DNA of 43,121 nt from Nitrosotalea sp. (lineage in GTDB: Archaea > Thermoproteota > Nitrososphaeria > Nitrososphaerales > Nitrosopumilaceae). Location: contig JAJPEA010000002.1 of NCBI GenBank assembly GCA_023252335.1, positions 1-43,121 of the forward strand, read 5' to 3'. The notes beneath the pieces were generated by a model. That model had not been told where the DNA came from. It worked only from the letters and a program-made list of their open reading frames with translations, and did not search any database. Position 1 is the stretch's first letter. Every line of letters starts with the position of its first letter. Below are positions 9,433-19,158 of this stretch, in pieces. The translations under genes were made by a program, and so were the position numbers.

Positions 9433-9562
9433 GACACAAGCTTAAATCCTTATTCTATAAATTTAGCACAATCATTCCTACATTTTGTCCTGTTTTAACT
9501 CAAATTTTTCATGCTGTCTATTGGCCATGGAATTAAATGTCGGTCTTTTAAAATGTCATTTC

Positions 9563-9826
9563 ATGGGATTGTTTGGAAGATCAAAGCCCAAAGATGATAC
9601 CATTGAACAAATGAGAGTATTGCTTGATAACTTTCAGTTTGCTGACTTGCAGACTTTTTGTACCGAAATACTTGGAACTAGACCTGCAATTGACCAAGAA
9701 CACCTTTCAAGTATAGAGATACTTGATTTTGTATGGGATCAATATCACAAGGGAAAAATACAATTTTCTCAGATAAAGGAATTTGCACTAAAACATGAGA
9801 TAGTTGCAGAAAACTTTTTTGAATAA
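9563..9826 (+). CDS. Small soluble conserved protein of unknown function
   Basis: MGLFGRSKPKDDTIEQMRVLL...; internal Met is a more plausible start than 9485. Confidence 0.6.
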   Translation: MGLFGRSKPKDDTIEQMRVLLDNFQFADLQTFCTEILGTRPAIDQEHLSSIEILDFVWDQYHKGKIQFSQIKEFALKHEIVAENFFE

Positions 9827-9830
9827 ATTT

Positions 9831-11321
9831 TTAAATTTGTATATCTAGTGTATTGAGAATATTTGTTGTTAGATCATAGACTCGTATTAGATGATTATTG
9901 GTATCTGCAATGTACAGCTTGTTTTGGTATATTTTTACATCGCTTGGTTCGTATAGTCCTAGCGTGTCACAACTTGGATCATTTAATCTACATGTTGTGC
10001 TCATACCTTGCTTTCCAATTAATGTCACAACTGAATCGCTATCTTCTTCAATCATTCTAATTGAAGAATTGTAAGTATCTGCTACAAATATTTTGTTTGC
10101 AGTTGCACACAATCCTAATGGGTGTTGGAATAGTGCCTCACTGGTTTTGCCGCCTTTGTAACCAAATGCAAACAATCCGTGACCTACAATAGTTCTGACA
10201 TATTCTGTCTTGAGATCTATTTCTCGCACAGATGATGTCTCACTGTCTGCAAAGTATACTATGTCATCATGAATGAAAACTCCACTTGGTTGTGCAAGCT
10301 GTGCTTGTGTCCTGTTTCCATCAACGATGTCTTCTTGACCATTTCCTGCAAAAGGTCTTGTTATCTCTGTATTGATATCATATGTCCATATCTGATGATT
10401 TCCTGCCATTGCAATAAAGATCAAGTTATCTTTTACTGCAACATCCCAAGGGGATGAAATTGCAATATCTTTTCCTTTGCCACCAGGTGATCTCCATGGT
10501 CCTTGCTTGCCTGTTCCAACAAGTGTGATCACTTGATTATTTTCCAAGTCTATCTTTCGTAATGCGTGATTTTCAGTGTCTGCAACAAAAATAAAATCAT
10601 CTTTCCATGAAACTCCTTGGGGCCTGAAAAATGCTGCATCTGAAAATTTACCGTCTACTAGACCTATCTTACCGCTGCCAATGGTATGTAATATTTTACC
10701 TGAAAGATCAGTGACAATGACTCGATTGTGGTTCGAGTCTGATATGGCAATCCTATCTTTTGATATTGATATCTTGCCTGGAAAAGACAATGTTGTGTTG
10801 CTCTTCTTGATAGTCTTTGCAATCTTGATTGGTTCTCTTGCCAGTGTGTGAGATTTTTCATGCTTTTCCAAAAGAACATCAATTGTGTCCTCTATCATCT
10901 CCTTTTGCCCCTCACCCGACTGTCTGTACACTAGAGTCCCATTGGGATCAATTATGGCAATAGTAGGCCAACCACTGATTCCAAACTTGTTCCAGACTGT
11001 CATTTTCTGGTCTACTAGTACGGGATGTGATATCTCATACCTTGCTACTGCCTGCTCGACATTTTTCATGTCTTGCTCGTTGAAGAACTTTGCAGAATGT
11101 ACTCCTATGAATATCACTGGCATGTCTTTGTATTTTTCTTCAAGTTCTGCAAGTATGGGTAGTGTATGCATGCAATTTATGCAGCAATAAGTCCAAAAGT
11201 CTAATACTATAACATGGCCTTTGAGTTTTTCAAGCGAAAGCGGTTCTTTTGTATTGACCCAATCAAACCCTGAGGGAAACTCTGGTGCTTTGGTAACTTT
11301 GGAAAATATGTTATCAAACAT
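9831..11321 (-). CDS. Thioredoxin-like domain fused to NHL-repeat beta-propeller (NHLRC2-like)
   Basis: DFWTYCCINCMHTLPILAELEEKY plus repeated ADTENHALRKIDL / ADTYNSSIRMIE / ADTNNHLIRVYDL NHL units. Confidence 0.9.
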   Translation of the reverse strand: MFDNIFSKVTKAPEFPSGFDWVNTKEPLSLEKLKGHVIVLDFWTYCCINCMHTLPILAELEEKYKDMPVIFIGVHSAKFFNEQDMKNVEQAVARYEISHPVLVDQKMTVWNKFGISGWPTIAIIDPNGTLVYRQSGEGQKEMIEDTIDVLLEKHEKSHTLAREPIKIAKTIKKSNTTLSFPGKISISKDRIAISDSNHNRVIVTDLSGKILHTIGSGKIGLVDGKFSDAAFFRPQGVSWKDDFIFVADTENHALRKIDLENNQVITLVGTGKQGPWRSPGGKGKDIAISSPWDVAVKDNLIFIAMAGNHQIWTYDINTEITRPFAGNGQEDIVDGNRTQAQLAQPSGVFIHDDIVYFADSETSSVREIDLKTEYVRTIVGHGLFAFGYKGGKTSEALFQHPLGLCATANKIFVADTYNSSIRMIEEDSDSVVTLIGKQGMSTTCRLNDPSCDTLGLYEPSDVKIYQNKLYIADTNNHLIRVYDLTTNILNTLDIQI

Positions 11322-11420
11322 GATATCAATTTGAGATTTTGATTATTTAACATCTTTTCGGTAGTATGGTTATATCTTGATACGACAGTCTTATTAGTTA
11401 GCCGCATCTCCTCGTTAACG

Positions 11421-11708
11421 TTGGATCTTTTTAAAAAGAAATTCAAATGTGAACAATGTAATACCAAGTTTACAGTTTATGAGGATCTGATAAAACATGC
11501 TCGTCACGAACATAATCATGACATTGTCAAATGTGTTACATGTGGGAAAGAGTTCATCCACGAGGCAGATAGACTTCATCATTCAAGAGAAGAACACCAA
11601 AAGAAAATGGAGGGACGCATTCACAAAAGCGAACACAAACATGACAATTCTCCTTCTACACAGGACGAAGTTGATGAGCATACAAAAAATTTTGGCGACA
11701 AGCTATAA
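11421..11708 (+). CDS. Small C2H2-type zinc-finger protein
   Basis: CEQCNTKFTVYEDLIKHARHEH and CVTCGKEFIHEADRLHHSREEH. Confidence 0.8.
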   Translation: MDLFKKKFKCEQCNTKFTVYEDLIKHARHEHNHDIVKCVTCGKEFIHEADRLHHSREEHQKKMEGRIHKSEHKHDNSPSTQDEVDEHTKNFGDKL

Positions 11709-11781
11709 TTTTACCTGTAAACACTGATTTCTGTAACAGTTTGGCAATTTGTTGTATGCCAATTTGAATTCTCTGAGTAAT

Positions 11782-12846
11782 TTATCTGGAATTTGCTTTA
11801 TTCTTGTATGCTTTTACAAATATTATTACTGCTCCCATGATTGCAGCAGCTATGGCTGACAATCCAATTATGATGTTGTTCCACATGGGATCGTCTTGAG
11901 GAGATTGAACTGTGTAATTGCTCTGTGTAGTATTGATTGAAGAATTTGGTTGAACATGCAATGAAATATTGTCTTGTACCTTGATCGTGTTGGTATTATT
12001 GGTATTTGGCTGGACCTCTAATTTTGATACATTTTGACTAGTATTTTTCTGTGTAGTGTTTGCAGTACCAGCTGTAGAGTTTTGCTCTATTGATAATTTG
12101 TAATCAGGACCTGATATGCCCATCTGATGCGGGAGTTTTCCTATTACTGCAAGTGCTTGTCTTATCTGCTCATCAGTCCAGTTCCGTGCCTTGAGTTCTG
12201 TATAAAACTGGGCCTGGCTAATCGTTCCATTTTGATATTCTTTTAAAATGGTATTACCATTGTCTGCAACTGGAACCTCAGATGAGGATGTACCAGATGT
12301 AACTAGGAATGGGATTGTGTCTGTAGTATAATTTTGCTCAGAATCACTCTCAAGTACCCATCCAAGCTTGATTTGATACACACCTGAGGGTTCATCTTTT
12401 GTATCACAGAGAGTGGAAAATCTCTCCAATGTTTTCCCATTTGATGTTACATCGCACACAGAATTTTCAAAACCGTTGAAAAAGATGGGCTTGGAATTGT
12501 TTGTACTAGGCAACGAAAATGTAATGACTCTGTCAGCAAAATCATGATTTACTGCATCATCATATGTGTAGATTGGAAAACAGTCCTCTCCTCCGCAATG
12601 ACTTGTCAAAGTAGTACCAAATGGTTGTGAGAACGGGAGGTAAATGTAAAGATCAGGATATGGGTAACTTGCTTTTGATATGTCTGGAATGTGTGATACC
12701 GTTATAGTTATCTTGGTTCCGGGGGGTCCAGAGTGGGGAGATATCATGACATCTGGGCTACCAAGTGTGCCAAGATCTGTGGCCCATACTGCATTGCATA
12801 ATGGTATGACCCCTAGTCCTATCAATAGTAATAATGTGCTTTTCAA
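11782..12846 (-). CDS. Secreted/membrane-anchored protein with C-terminal TM helix
   Basis: N-terminal signal, Thr/Asn-rich linker, C-terminal hydrophobic segment IIIGLSAIAAAIMGAVIIFVKAYKNK. Confidence 0.65.
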   Translation of the reverse strand: MKSTLLLLIGLGVIPLCNAVWATDLGTLGSPDVMISPHSGPPGTKITITVSHIPDISKASYPYPDLYIYLPFSQPFGTTLTSHCGGEDCFPIYTYDDAVNHDFADRVITFSLPSTNNSKPIFFNGFENSVCDVTSNGKTLERFSTLCDTKDEPSGVYQIKLGWVLESDSEQNYTTDTIPFLVTSGTSSSEVPVADNGNTILKEYQNGTISQAQFYTELKARNWTDEQIRQALAVIGKLPHQMGISGPDYKLSIEQNSTAGTANTTQKNTSQNVSKLEVQPNTNNTNTIKVQDNISLHVQPNSSINTTQSNYTVQSPQDDPMWNNIIIGLSAIAAAIMGAVIIFVKAYKNKANSR

Positions 12847-13022
12847 TTATGCAAAACGCTCCAATCTATAACTAATAAGACTTGAGTTGAATTTGTTAGT
12901 AATATCTGGTGTAGTATCTACTAGATGATTGTTCTATGAAATGTATTTTTAAATTTTGCAAAACAAATGCTAATCAACAACCTTTTTTTTGGGAAATTGT
13001 CAGCTGTTTTCTTGTATCGAAA

Positions 13023-14222
13023 TTAAAATCCAGCAGCTATTGGGTCTGATGGTTTGATTATCTCGCGTAATAGTATGGTTGCATATGATCCTCTTGAAAG
13101 CGTAAACTCCACATATGGTTCATTTATTGTAAAGTCTTTGCATGATACGGTGGCTTGTCTGAATCCTCCTTCGGTGCTTGCCTCTTGCATCTCTTTTATG
13201 AAAAATTCTTTTGGAGTTATCTGTTGTTCTTCAAGTATTTGAGATATGAAATTGTCAAATCTATTCTTTTTCGAGTATGAATAGCCTACTAGAGGAACAG
13301 TTAATCTTTGTTCTGGATCATTTTGATATCTTCCAAGATTGTCATCTCTGTCAAAACATACGTCGCCTTGTTGCGGTTGCATCATGTCTTCTCCAAATTC
13401 ATATGCTTTTGATATTGTTTGGTTGTACATAAATGACTGGAATGCTTCGACAAAAAATCTACGCAATTGTATTGGTAATGCACGAAGTGCCTTGAGTGCA
13501 TCTCCATGGTTTATCATTTCGCCTAGCACAACTCTTTCAATGTCCATTTGTGGAGGAACTTGGTCAAAGACCTTGGCATAATTTGACTTGTCCTTGAGCA
13601 TTTCACGTATCTTGTTGTTGTGGGCCAAATCATGCTCTGAAGTAAATGAAATCAAGGTCTCTACTGCCTGCTCGAAATTTTTTTGTAAAATTGCTTTTCC
13701 TATTAGATGAGATACTGGTCTTCTGCTTCCAAATCTTTGGTATCCGAAAAAATTTAGAATCTTGTTATGGTCTGTAAACTGGGAAACTTTGGAAAAATCT
13801 GCACCCTCTATTTTTATTTTGAAATTGTTTCCTATCATGTCTTTTTTTGTAAGGGGCTTTAGAACAAGACCAATTTTTTCAAGCGTATACCTATTTGTAA
13901 TCAAGGTGTCAGTAGATCTTCCTGTTGTCATGTCGCATACATATTGCTCAGTTGTAGCATTTGCATCTTTGAGGCCAAGAGCCTTGAGTCTTAGGCCATA
14001 TTTTGTAAAAATATCTGATAGTGCGTGGTTTGTGTCTATGCCTTGTTTTTTTAACTTGTACACCGTATAACTTCCTGAAGAGGAAATCTTGTCAAGTGTC
14101 TTGTCTCGTAATATTTCAGAGACAAAAAATTGTTCTGGAGATGACTTGATCTTGCCTCCAGTACCCTCTGTCTTTGTACAATAAGTAGAAATTCCAATCA
14201 GTTTGTCTAGGTTGGGAACCAC
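13023..14222 (-). CDS. truD: tRNA pseudouridine synthase D
   Basis: SPEQFFVSEI, GLKDANATTEQYVC, NFFGYQRFGSRRPVSHLIGK, FVEAFQSFMYN. Confidence 0.93.
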   Translation of the reverse strand: MVPNLDKLIGISTYCTKTEGTGGKIKSSPEQFFVSEILRDKTLDKISSSGSYTVYKLKKQGIDTNHALSDIFTKYGLRLKALGLKDANATTEQYVCDMTTGRSTDTLITNRYTLEKIGLVLKPLTKKDMIGNNFKIKIEGADFSKVSQFTDHNKILNFFGYQRFGSRRPVSHLIGKAILQKNFEQAVETLISFTSEHDLAHNNKIREMLKDKSNYAKVFDQVPPQMDIERVVLGEMINHGDALKALRALPIQLRRFFVEAFQSFMYNQTISKAYEFGEDMMQPQQGDVCFDRDDNLGRYQNDPEQRLTVPLVGYSYSKKNRFDNFISQILEEQQITPKEFFIKEMQEASTEGGFRQATVSCKDFTINEPYVEFTLSRGSYATILLREIIKPSDPIAAGF

Positions 14223-14225
14223 TTC

Positions 14226-15773
14226 TTACTCTAGTGTTACACTGATGTATTTTGATACTGTGATGTCTTGATATCTTGCACTTAGCAAGACCTGATATGT
14301 TCCTGGTGTGGCAAAGTTGTCTGCTGATATTCTTACCTTGACAGTTTGCGGTGTATCAACTGTAACTCGAGTCTGTTGTAGTGTAACTGCGATGGTTTGA
14401 GGTCCTGCAGTACTTGATGTGATAATTGATACTGGCGCACTGAGCTGCTCTTGTGGATTGATGTTGAACAAAACTGTTGCATTTTGTCCATGATGTATTG
14501 TGATTGAAGAATCAGATGTAGTTACATTAATTGGGAGTGGAACGCTAGAATCCAAAACTCCGATATTGTCTTCAACCCATTCTGAGAACCATACTTTATT
14601 GTGGTTTACTGTAAAGTCCAACACTTGGGCCACTCCACAGTCTGACAAGGTTCCACAATCTGACCAGTTGGGATTCTTGGATGGAACTTCATACTCTACA
14701 AGGGACTGGGCTGATGGATCGTATACTGCCAAACTGTTTGCAACCTGTTCGTTGAACCACAATCTTCCATTGTCATCAAAGTGAGCCCAATATGGTCTTG
14801 ATATTGGTGTCTTGATGAGTCCTGATGCATTACCGTATGAAGATATTGGTGGGGGAGACGTTATGTGCTTGGTGAATTTTTTACTTGCAGGATCAAAATC
14901 AAAAAAGTAACTACTTGCAGTATCCATTATCCATAACTTTCCTGAAGAGTCAACTGTTATTCCATTTGGTGCTTGGATGTCTTGAGGAAGAGGATATTGG
15001 GTAGAGTTGCCTGTTTTTTGGTCATAGCTTACAAGACTTCCTCCCTGTTGGTATATCCAAATTGTATACCATATTTTTCCTGAAGAATCTGTGACCATTG
15101 AACTTGTAAAGTTGTCATTGCCAGGAGATGCAATGCTGGTAATGCCCAAGTCTGGACCGACGTGATCTGTAGAAAATACTCCAATCTTTCTTCCGGTAAA
15201 GTCATTGATGTAAGCATTTTTACCATCTATTAGTAACATCTGTGGGAAAGAACCATCTGGCAAATTACTCTTGGGGAATGCAAATCTCTGATAGCTCTTG
15301 TCTATTGGATTGAATTTCCAGATCAAACTGTGTTGCGAGTCTGTAATCCAAATGTTACCATCTTGTGCAGAAGCAAGTCCCCACATCATGGATTTTTCTC
15401 CGCTTTGCCACTGTGGATTGGTAAATTCTTGAAATGATTTTGACGATGGATCAAACTTGCCTATGTTTCCTGTGTTTGATTCTGTAAACCAAACATTACC
15501 TGACTGGTCTACCATGACTGCAAGCGGTTGGGTACATGCTGTTGGTACTTTGAACTCTGTTATGTACTTGTTTGATTTTGCTGGACCTGTTTGACAAAAT
15601 GTCGGTCTATCCTTGTCCTTGTAATTGTCTTGGGGTGTTCCAGTGATTGTCTTGTCTGTAGCCGTGGCCTGGCTTGCGACCCTACCACCTCCTAGAAATG
15701 CTACACTTACTGTGGAAACGATGAAAATTGCCATAAATGATAGTGCAAGAAGCTTTTTGGTATTCTTGTTCAT
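14226..15773 (-). CDS. Exported virginiamycin B lyase-like beta-propeller protein
   Basis: Repeated motifs GNVWFTESNTGNIGKFDP, GNIWITDSQHSLIWKF, GKLWIMDTASSYFFDFDP, GRLWFNEQVANSLAVYDP. Confidence 0.8.
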   Translation of the reverse strand: MNKNTKKLLALSFMAIFIVSTVSVAFLGGGRVASQATATDKTITGTPQDNYKDKDRPTFCQTGPAKSNKYITEFKVPTACTQPLAVMVDQSGNVWFTESNTGNIGKFDPSSKSFQEFTNPQWQSGEKSMMWGLASAQDGNIWITDSQHSLIWKFNPIDKSYQRFAFPKSNLPDGSFPQMLLIDGKNAYINDFTGRKIGVFSTDHVGPDLGITSIASPGNDNFTSSMVTDSSGKIWYTIWIYQQGGSLVSYDQKTGNSTQYPLPQDIQAPNGITVDSSGKLWIMDTASSYFFDFDPASKKFTKHITSPPPISSYGNASGLIKTPISRPYWAHFDDNGRLWFNEQVANSLAVYDPSAQSLVEYEVPSKNPNWSDCGTLSDCGVAQVLDFTVNHNKVWFSEWVEDNIGVLDSSVPLPINVTTSDSSITIHHGQNATVLFNINPQEQLSAPVSIITSSTAGPQTIAVTLQQTRVTVDTPQTVKVRISADNFATPGTYQVLLSARYQDITVSKYISVTLE

Positions 15774-15841
15774 AAAATCTTGGCTGTTTTTACCTTGTTA
15801 TATCTTATACGTAAAATTTTGTGAATGGGGGTTCTTGGAAG

Positions 15842-16387
15842 TTATTTTCTCTTGATTGATAAGGTCTTTTGAACTTCATTTACGCTGCTTAGGAATTTTT
15901 GTTTGGCTTCATATTCGTCTGTTACCTTGATTGTTATCTCTGATGCTGCAAACATTACATCTTTGACAAGTATTGGTGGGGATAGTCCTAAAAGCTCACT
16001 TAGTATTGTCAATATGTTGTTAAAAACTGCATTATTTTTATAGTGAAAGACAGTGTTACCATCTGCAATCTTTGGGTTTGGCTCTAGGGGGATGACAAGC
16101 TCATGTGAAGTAAATTCTGTTATAAATAATGCAATATCCTCTTTTACTTTTGTACTGAGATCTTCTTTTTGTGCAACTAGCTTTTCTTTTGCCTTTTCCA
16201 AATCTACTGAAGCATCATAATAATCCTGACCTATCATCTTTGCAAACGTGGATTCAGTTGGACTCTTCAGTGGGATCTCATGAATTCTAAAATTCACTGT
16301 TGCAAGCTCATCCTCTGTATCTTTTAGTTGTGATCTATTTTCTCTGATGCGTGATGCAACCTGCTCTAGGAAGGCAAAGTCAGACAT
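15842..16387 (-). CDS. Coiled-coil protein of unknown function, coupled to the tubulin-like gene
   Basis: Heptad-like N-terminal half; start lies 2 nt after the tubulin-like gene end. Confidence 0.7.
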   Translation of the reverse strand: MSDFAFLEQVASRIRENRSQLKDTEDELATVNFRIHEIPLKSPTESTFAKMIGQDYYDASVDLEKAKEKLVAQKEDLSTKVKEDIALFITEFTSHELVIPLEPNPKIADGNTVFHYKNNAVFNNILTILSELLGLSPPILVKDVMFAASEITIKVTDEYEAKQKFLSSVNEVQKTLSIKRK

Positions 16388-16389
16388 TT

Positions 16390-17778
16390 CTAGCTAAACT
16401 CATGGACTACATCCATAAGACTTGCTTTGAATTCTTCTGTAGTCAATCCCCACTTGCCATATTCATCTTTGAATGCGTCCCATGAAGCTTCTGCTTCACT
16501 TGCAATCTCCAAGATCTTTGCCCCTATTGCCTTTGTGTTTACAAGTATGGTGACATTTGCTTGTTCGGTTTCTAGTATTGGAATCTTGATGAAAATCATT
16601 CTTGATTCCTCTATGTGGAATCTATCCTTTATGATGTTCTTTAGAGCATCTCTTTCTTTTGCTTCAAAGTCTCCTTTTACTTTTACCAATACACAGCAGG
16701 AATCCTTGGGTCCTCCCTTGTCTCTTATGTCGTTTTCATCAATATCAAACAAAACTGCATCCTCTTTCTTGTTGATGTGCTCTACAATTCCCTCCATTGT
16801 ATTGTGTTTGGTACTTGCCATCAAATCAGAATTCCACTGCCTCTCTTCTGGAATCACTGGAATTACCCACGTAATTGCAAATCTTGGTCTCTTTGTTGCA
16901 AGCCACGTTCTATAGTTTGACATGTCCCATTCTGTCTCCCTTGCAAAAGATGCAGTAAACATGGAAATTGCATTTGCTGCAATCAAGTTCATTCCTCTGT
17001 AATCCTTCCAGCCTACTTCGTGTTCTTTTGGAAGATCATCTATGATTGAGGACATTTTGTCTAGTCTCTTTTCATGTTTCTGTGCAAGTTCTCTTAGTCT
17101 TTTATTTGAAAATAAGATTGAACAGTCACTATATTTTATCTGGTGTTCAAGATTCATGACGATATTGATTGCAGATGCTTCTAGAATTACTGGGTCCCAT
17201 CCAAATTCTGGTAATAGGCCAAATGATGCAATTGTAGCATGTTCCTTTGTGTCCTTTTTGATGTATTGCATAAAGGCACTTGCAAATGAAGCCCCTGTAC
17301 CACCACCCATTGCAAATGGAATTGTAAAACCTCTTACTGGTTCTGGAGAAAGACTTGCAAGTTGTTTTTGCATGTCATACTTTGTGCTTACTTCTTTGAT
17401 GAATCTAGTACGGCCCTCTGCCCAGTTTCTAGCTGCACCGCCTGCACCAGAAATTACATGCTTGTCTCTTAAAGCAAACAGGTCTGGGTATGACTGTAAA
17501 ATCAAATTGGCAGCTCGTGGGTCTAGATCAATTAAGAGTGCTCTTGGAATAAGCGGAATCTCACTTCCACCATATGCATTTGGAAATCGTAAAATTGTAC
17601 TTCCGTATCTTTTGAGTATGCGGGACTCGTCTTTTTCACCCTTTAATGTTGGCTTTAATGGATCTGCTCCGACATCAATCAATAGTCTTCGATATGATTC
17701 TGCACCAAGACCAATCCCACAGTGACCAAAACATGTCATTATAACTGGCGCTGGTGGTAATGGAGCAAATTTTGACAA
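16390..17778 (-). CDS. Tubulin-superfamily GTPase (tubulin/artubulin-like)
   Basis: TTG start. FGHCGIGLGAESYRRL resembles tubulin QCGNQIGxxFWE; IPRALLIDLDPRAANLI resembles VPRAVxVDLEPxxxDxV; SGAGGAARNWAEGR resembles SGAGNNWAKGH; FAMGGGTGASFAS matches the tubulin G-box. Confidence 0.87.
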   Translation of the reverse strand: MSKFAPLPPAPVIMTCFGHCGIGLGAESYRRLLIDVGADPLKPTLKGEKDESRILKRYGSTILRFPNAYGGSEIPLIPRALLIDLDPRAANLILQSYPDLFALRDKHVISGAGGAARNWAEGRTRFIKEVSTKYDMQKQLASLSPEPVRGFTIPFAMGGGTGASFASAFMQYIKKDTKEHATIASFGLLPEFGWDPVILEASAINIVMNLEHQIKYSDCSILFSNKRLRELAQKHEKRLDKMSSIIDDLPKEHEVGWKDYRGMNLIAANAISMFTASFARETEWDMSNYRTWLATKRPRFAITWVIPVIPEERQWNSDLMASTKHNTMEGIVEHINKKEDAVLFDIDENDIRDKGGPKDSCCVLVKVKGDFEAKERDALKNIIKDRFHIEESRMIFIKIPILETEQANVTILVNTKAIGAKILEIASEAEASWDAFKDEYGKWGLTTEEFKASLMDVVHEFS

Positions 17779-17935
17779 GTCTAATCACTAATTGAAACTA
17801 GAACTTGTCTCTTTAATGGTATTGTCCAAGATTGTACAGTCCATGCTTGATAGTTGTAGACATGATGTTGCTTTTGTTCCAATTTTAATCCTGGAAATTA
17901 GATTATTCTTTTTGAATTTAAGATTTAAGAATGAT

Positions 17936-18232
17936 TTATCCTTCTTCTGTCAGAGCTTGTTTGAGCACACGAAATTCTTCTATTGATATTTGTCCTTCTG
18001 CAAGTCTAATTCGGAGAAGTTCGATGGATGTATCTTTTTTGGGTGGAGTTGTGACTTGGGGTTGCTCTACTGTATTATTGGATGACTCTAGCAAATCATG
18101 GATGTATCTATAATCTGACATGACAATTGGCTCATCATTTTTTACAGTCTCCATTATCTCTCGTAGTCTTTTTGGATTTCCTTTACCTGCTGCAAGCAAA
18201 CCCTTGATTGTTTTTAACATATCTTCTGACAT
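17936..18232 (-). CDS. Small SHOCT-like protein
   Basis: C-terminal ELLRIRLAEGQISIEEFRVLKQAL (SHOCT-like). N-terminal module also occurs in the 28067-28834 protein. Confidence 0.7.
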   Translation of the reverse strand: MSEDMLKTIKGLLAAGKGNPKRLREIMETVKNDEPIVMSDYRYIHDLLESSNNTVEQPQVTTPPKKDTSIELLRIRLAEGQISIEEFRVLKQALTEEG

Positions 18233-18233
18233 T

Positions 18234-19043
18234 TTATTTCACTATTGTCTTGAATCTGGGATCCCCTTTTATCTTATCGAATGACGAGTCTTTGATGGCC
18301 CAGCTTTTTATGGTTTTGCCATAATGCGATATTGCCTGTGCAAGAAGAACAAGGGCATCATCGTTTTGTCCTATCTGGGCTTTACTTCTTGCCTTTGCAT
18401 AAATTATTGTACCGTTTTTTGGAAACTCTTTTAGTATTTTATCAAAGATTATGATTGCCTCATCATGTCTGCCAAGCTCTGACAGTTCTGTTGCCTTGTA
18501 AAATATTGCCTCATTGTTTTCTGGTTCTTTTTCCAAAATTTTATCAAAGTATGACAATGCATCTTCATGTTTTTTTTGTTTGCCAAGCACCAATCCTTTA
18601 TAGTGCATTGCTTGCATGTTTTCTGGTTCTTTGTCAAGTACCTTGTTTAAACAATTTATGGCATCATCATACTTTTCAAGTCTGATTGATGTAATTCCTT
18701 TGTTATACAATGCTGGTAGATATTCTGGTTCATTTGATAATGCCCTGTCATAATATGTAACTGCTTTTTCAAATTGCTGCAACTCTGCAAAATGATTTCC
18801 TAGATTGTTTAATGCGTCAACATGATTGGAATCATATTCGATTATTTTCTCAAAGCATGATATGGCATCTTTGTTTTTCTTTAGCTTCAGAAGAGACATT
18901 CCTTTGTTATATAATGCGTCTACGTTTTTTGGGTCTTGTTTTAGTGCCTTGTCAAAAAATGATATGGCATCTTTGTGTTTTTCAATCTTGGCATAACTTA
19001 TTCCTTCTAAAACTGTTCTTTCCGTTTGATTTTTTTCACTCAT
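18234..19043 (-). CDS. TPR-repeat protein
   Basis: About seven 34-aa repeats, e.g. DALYNKGMSLLKLKKNKDAISCFEKIIEYDSNHV. Confidence 0.92.
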   Translation of the reverse strand: MSEKNQTERTVLEGISYAKIEKHKDAISFFDKALKQDPKNVDALYNKGMSLLKLKKNKDAISCFEKIIEYDSNHVDALNNLGNHFAELQQFEKAVTYYDRALSNEPEYLPALYNKGITSIRLEKYDDAINCLNKVLDKEPENMQAMHYKGLVLGKQKKHEDALSYFDKILEKEPENNEAIFYKATELSELGRHDEAIIIFDKILKEFPKNGTIIYAKARSKAQIGQNDDALVLLAQAISHYGKTIKSWAIKDSSFDKIKGDPRFKTIVK

Positions 19044-19158
19044 TTTTATACACTAGAAAATATACGCAATGTCTTGTTTAATGTTTTTTGATGGAGTCAT
19101 GCAAGATTGACAATTCTATGACTTTTAAACAAAATAAATTCTTCTCATGACTGTGAGG

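Noticed and set aside
17042-17725. Plus-strand 227-aa ORF
   Set aside because: Antisense to the tubulin-like gene; no domain recognised.
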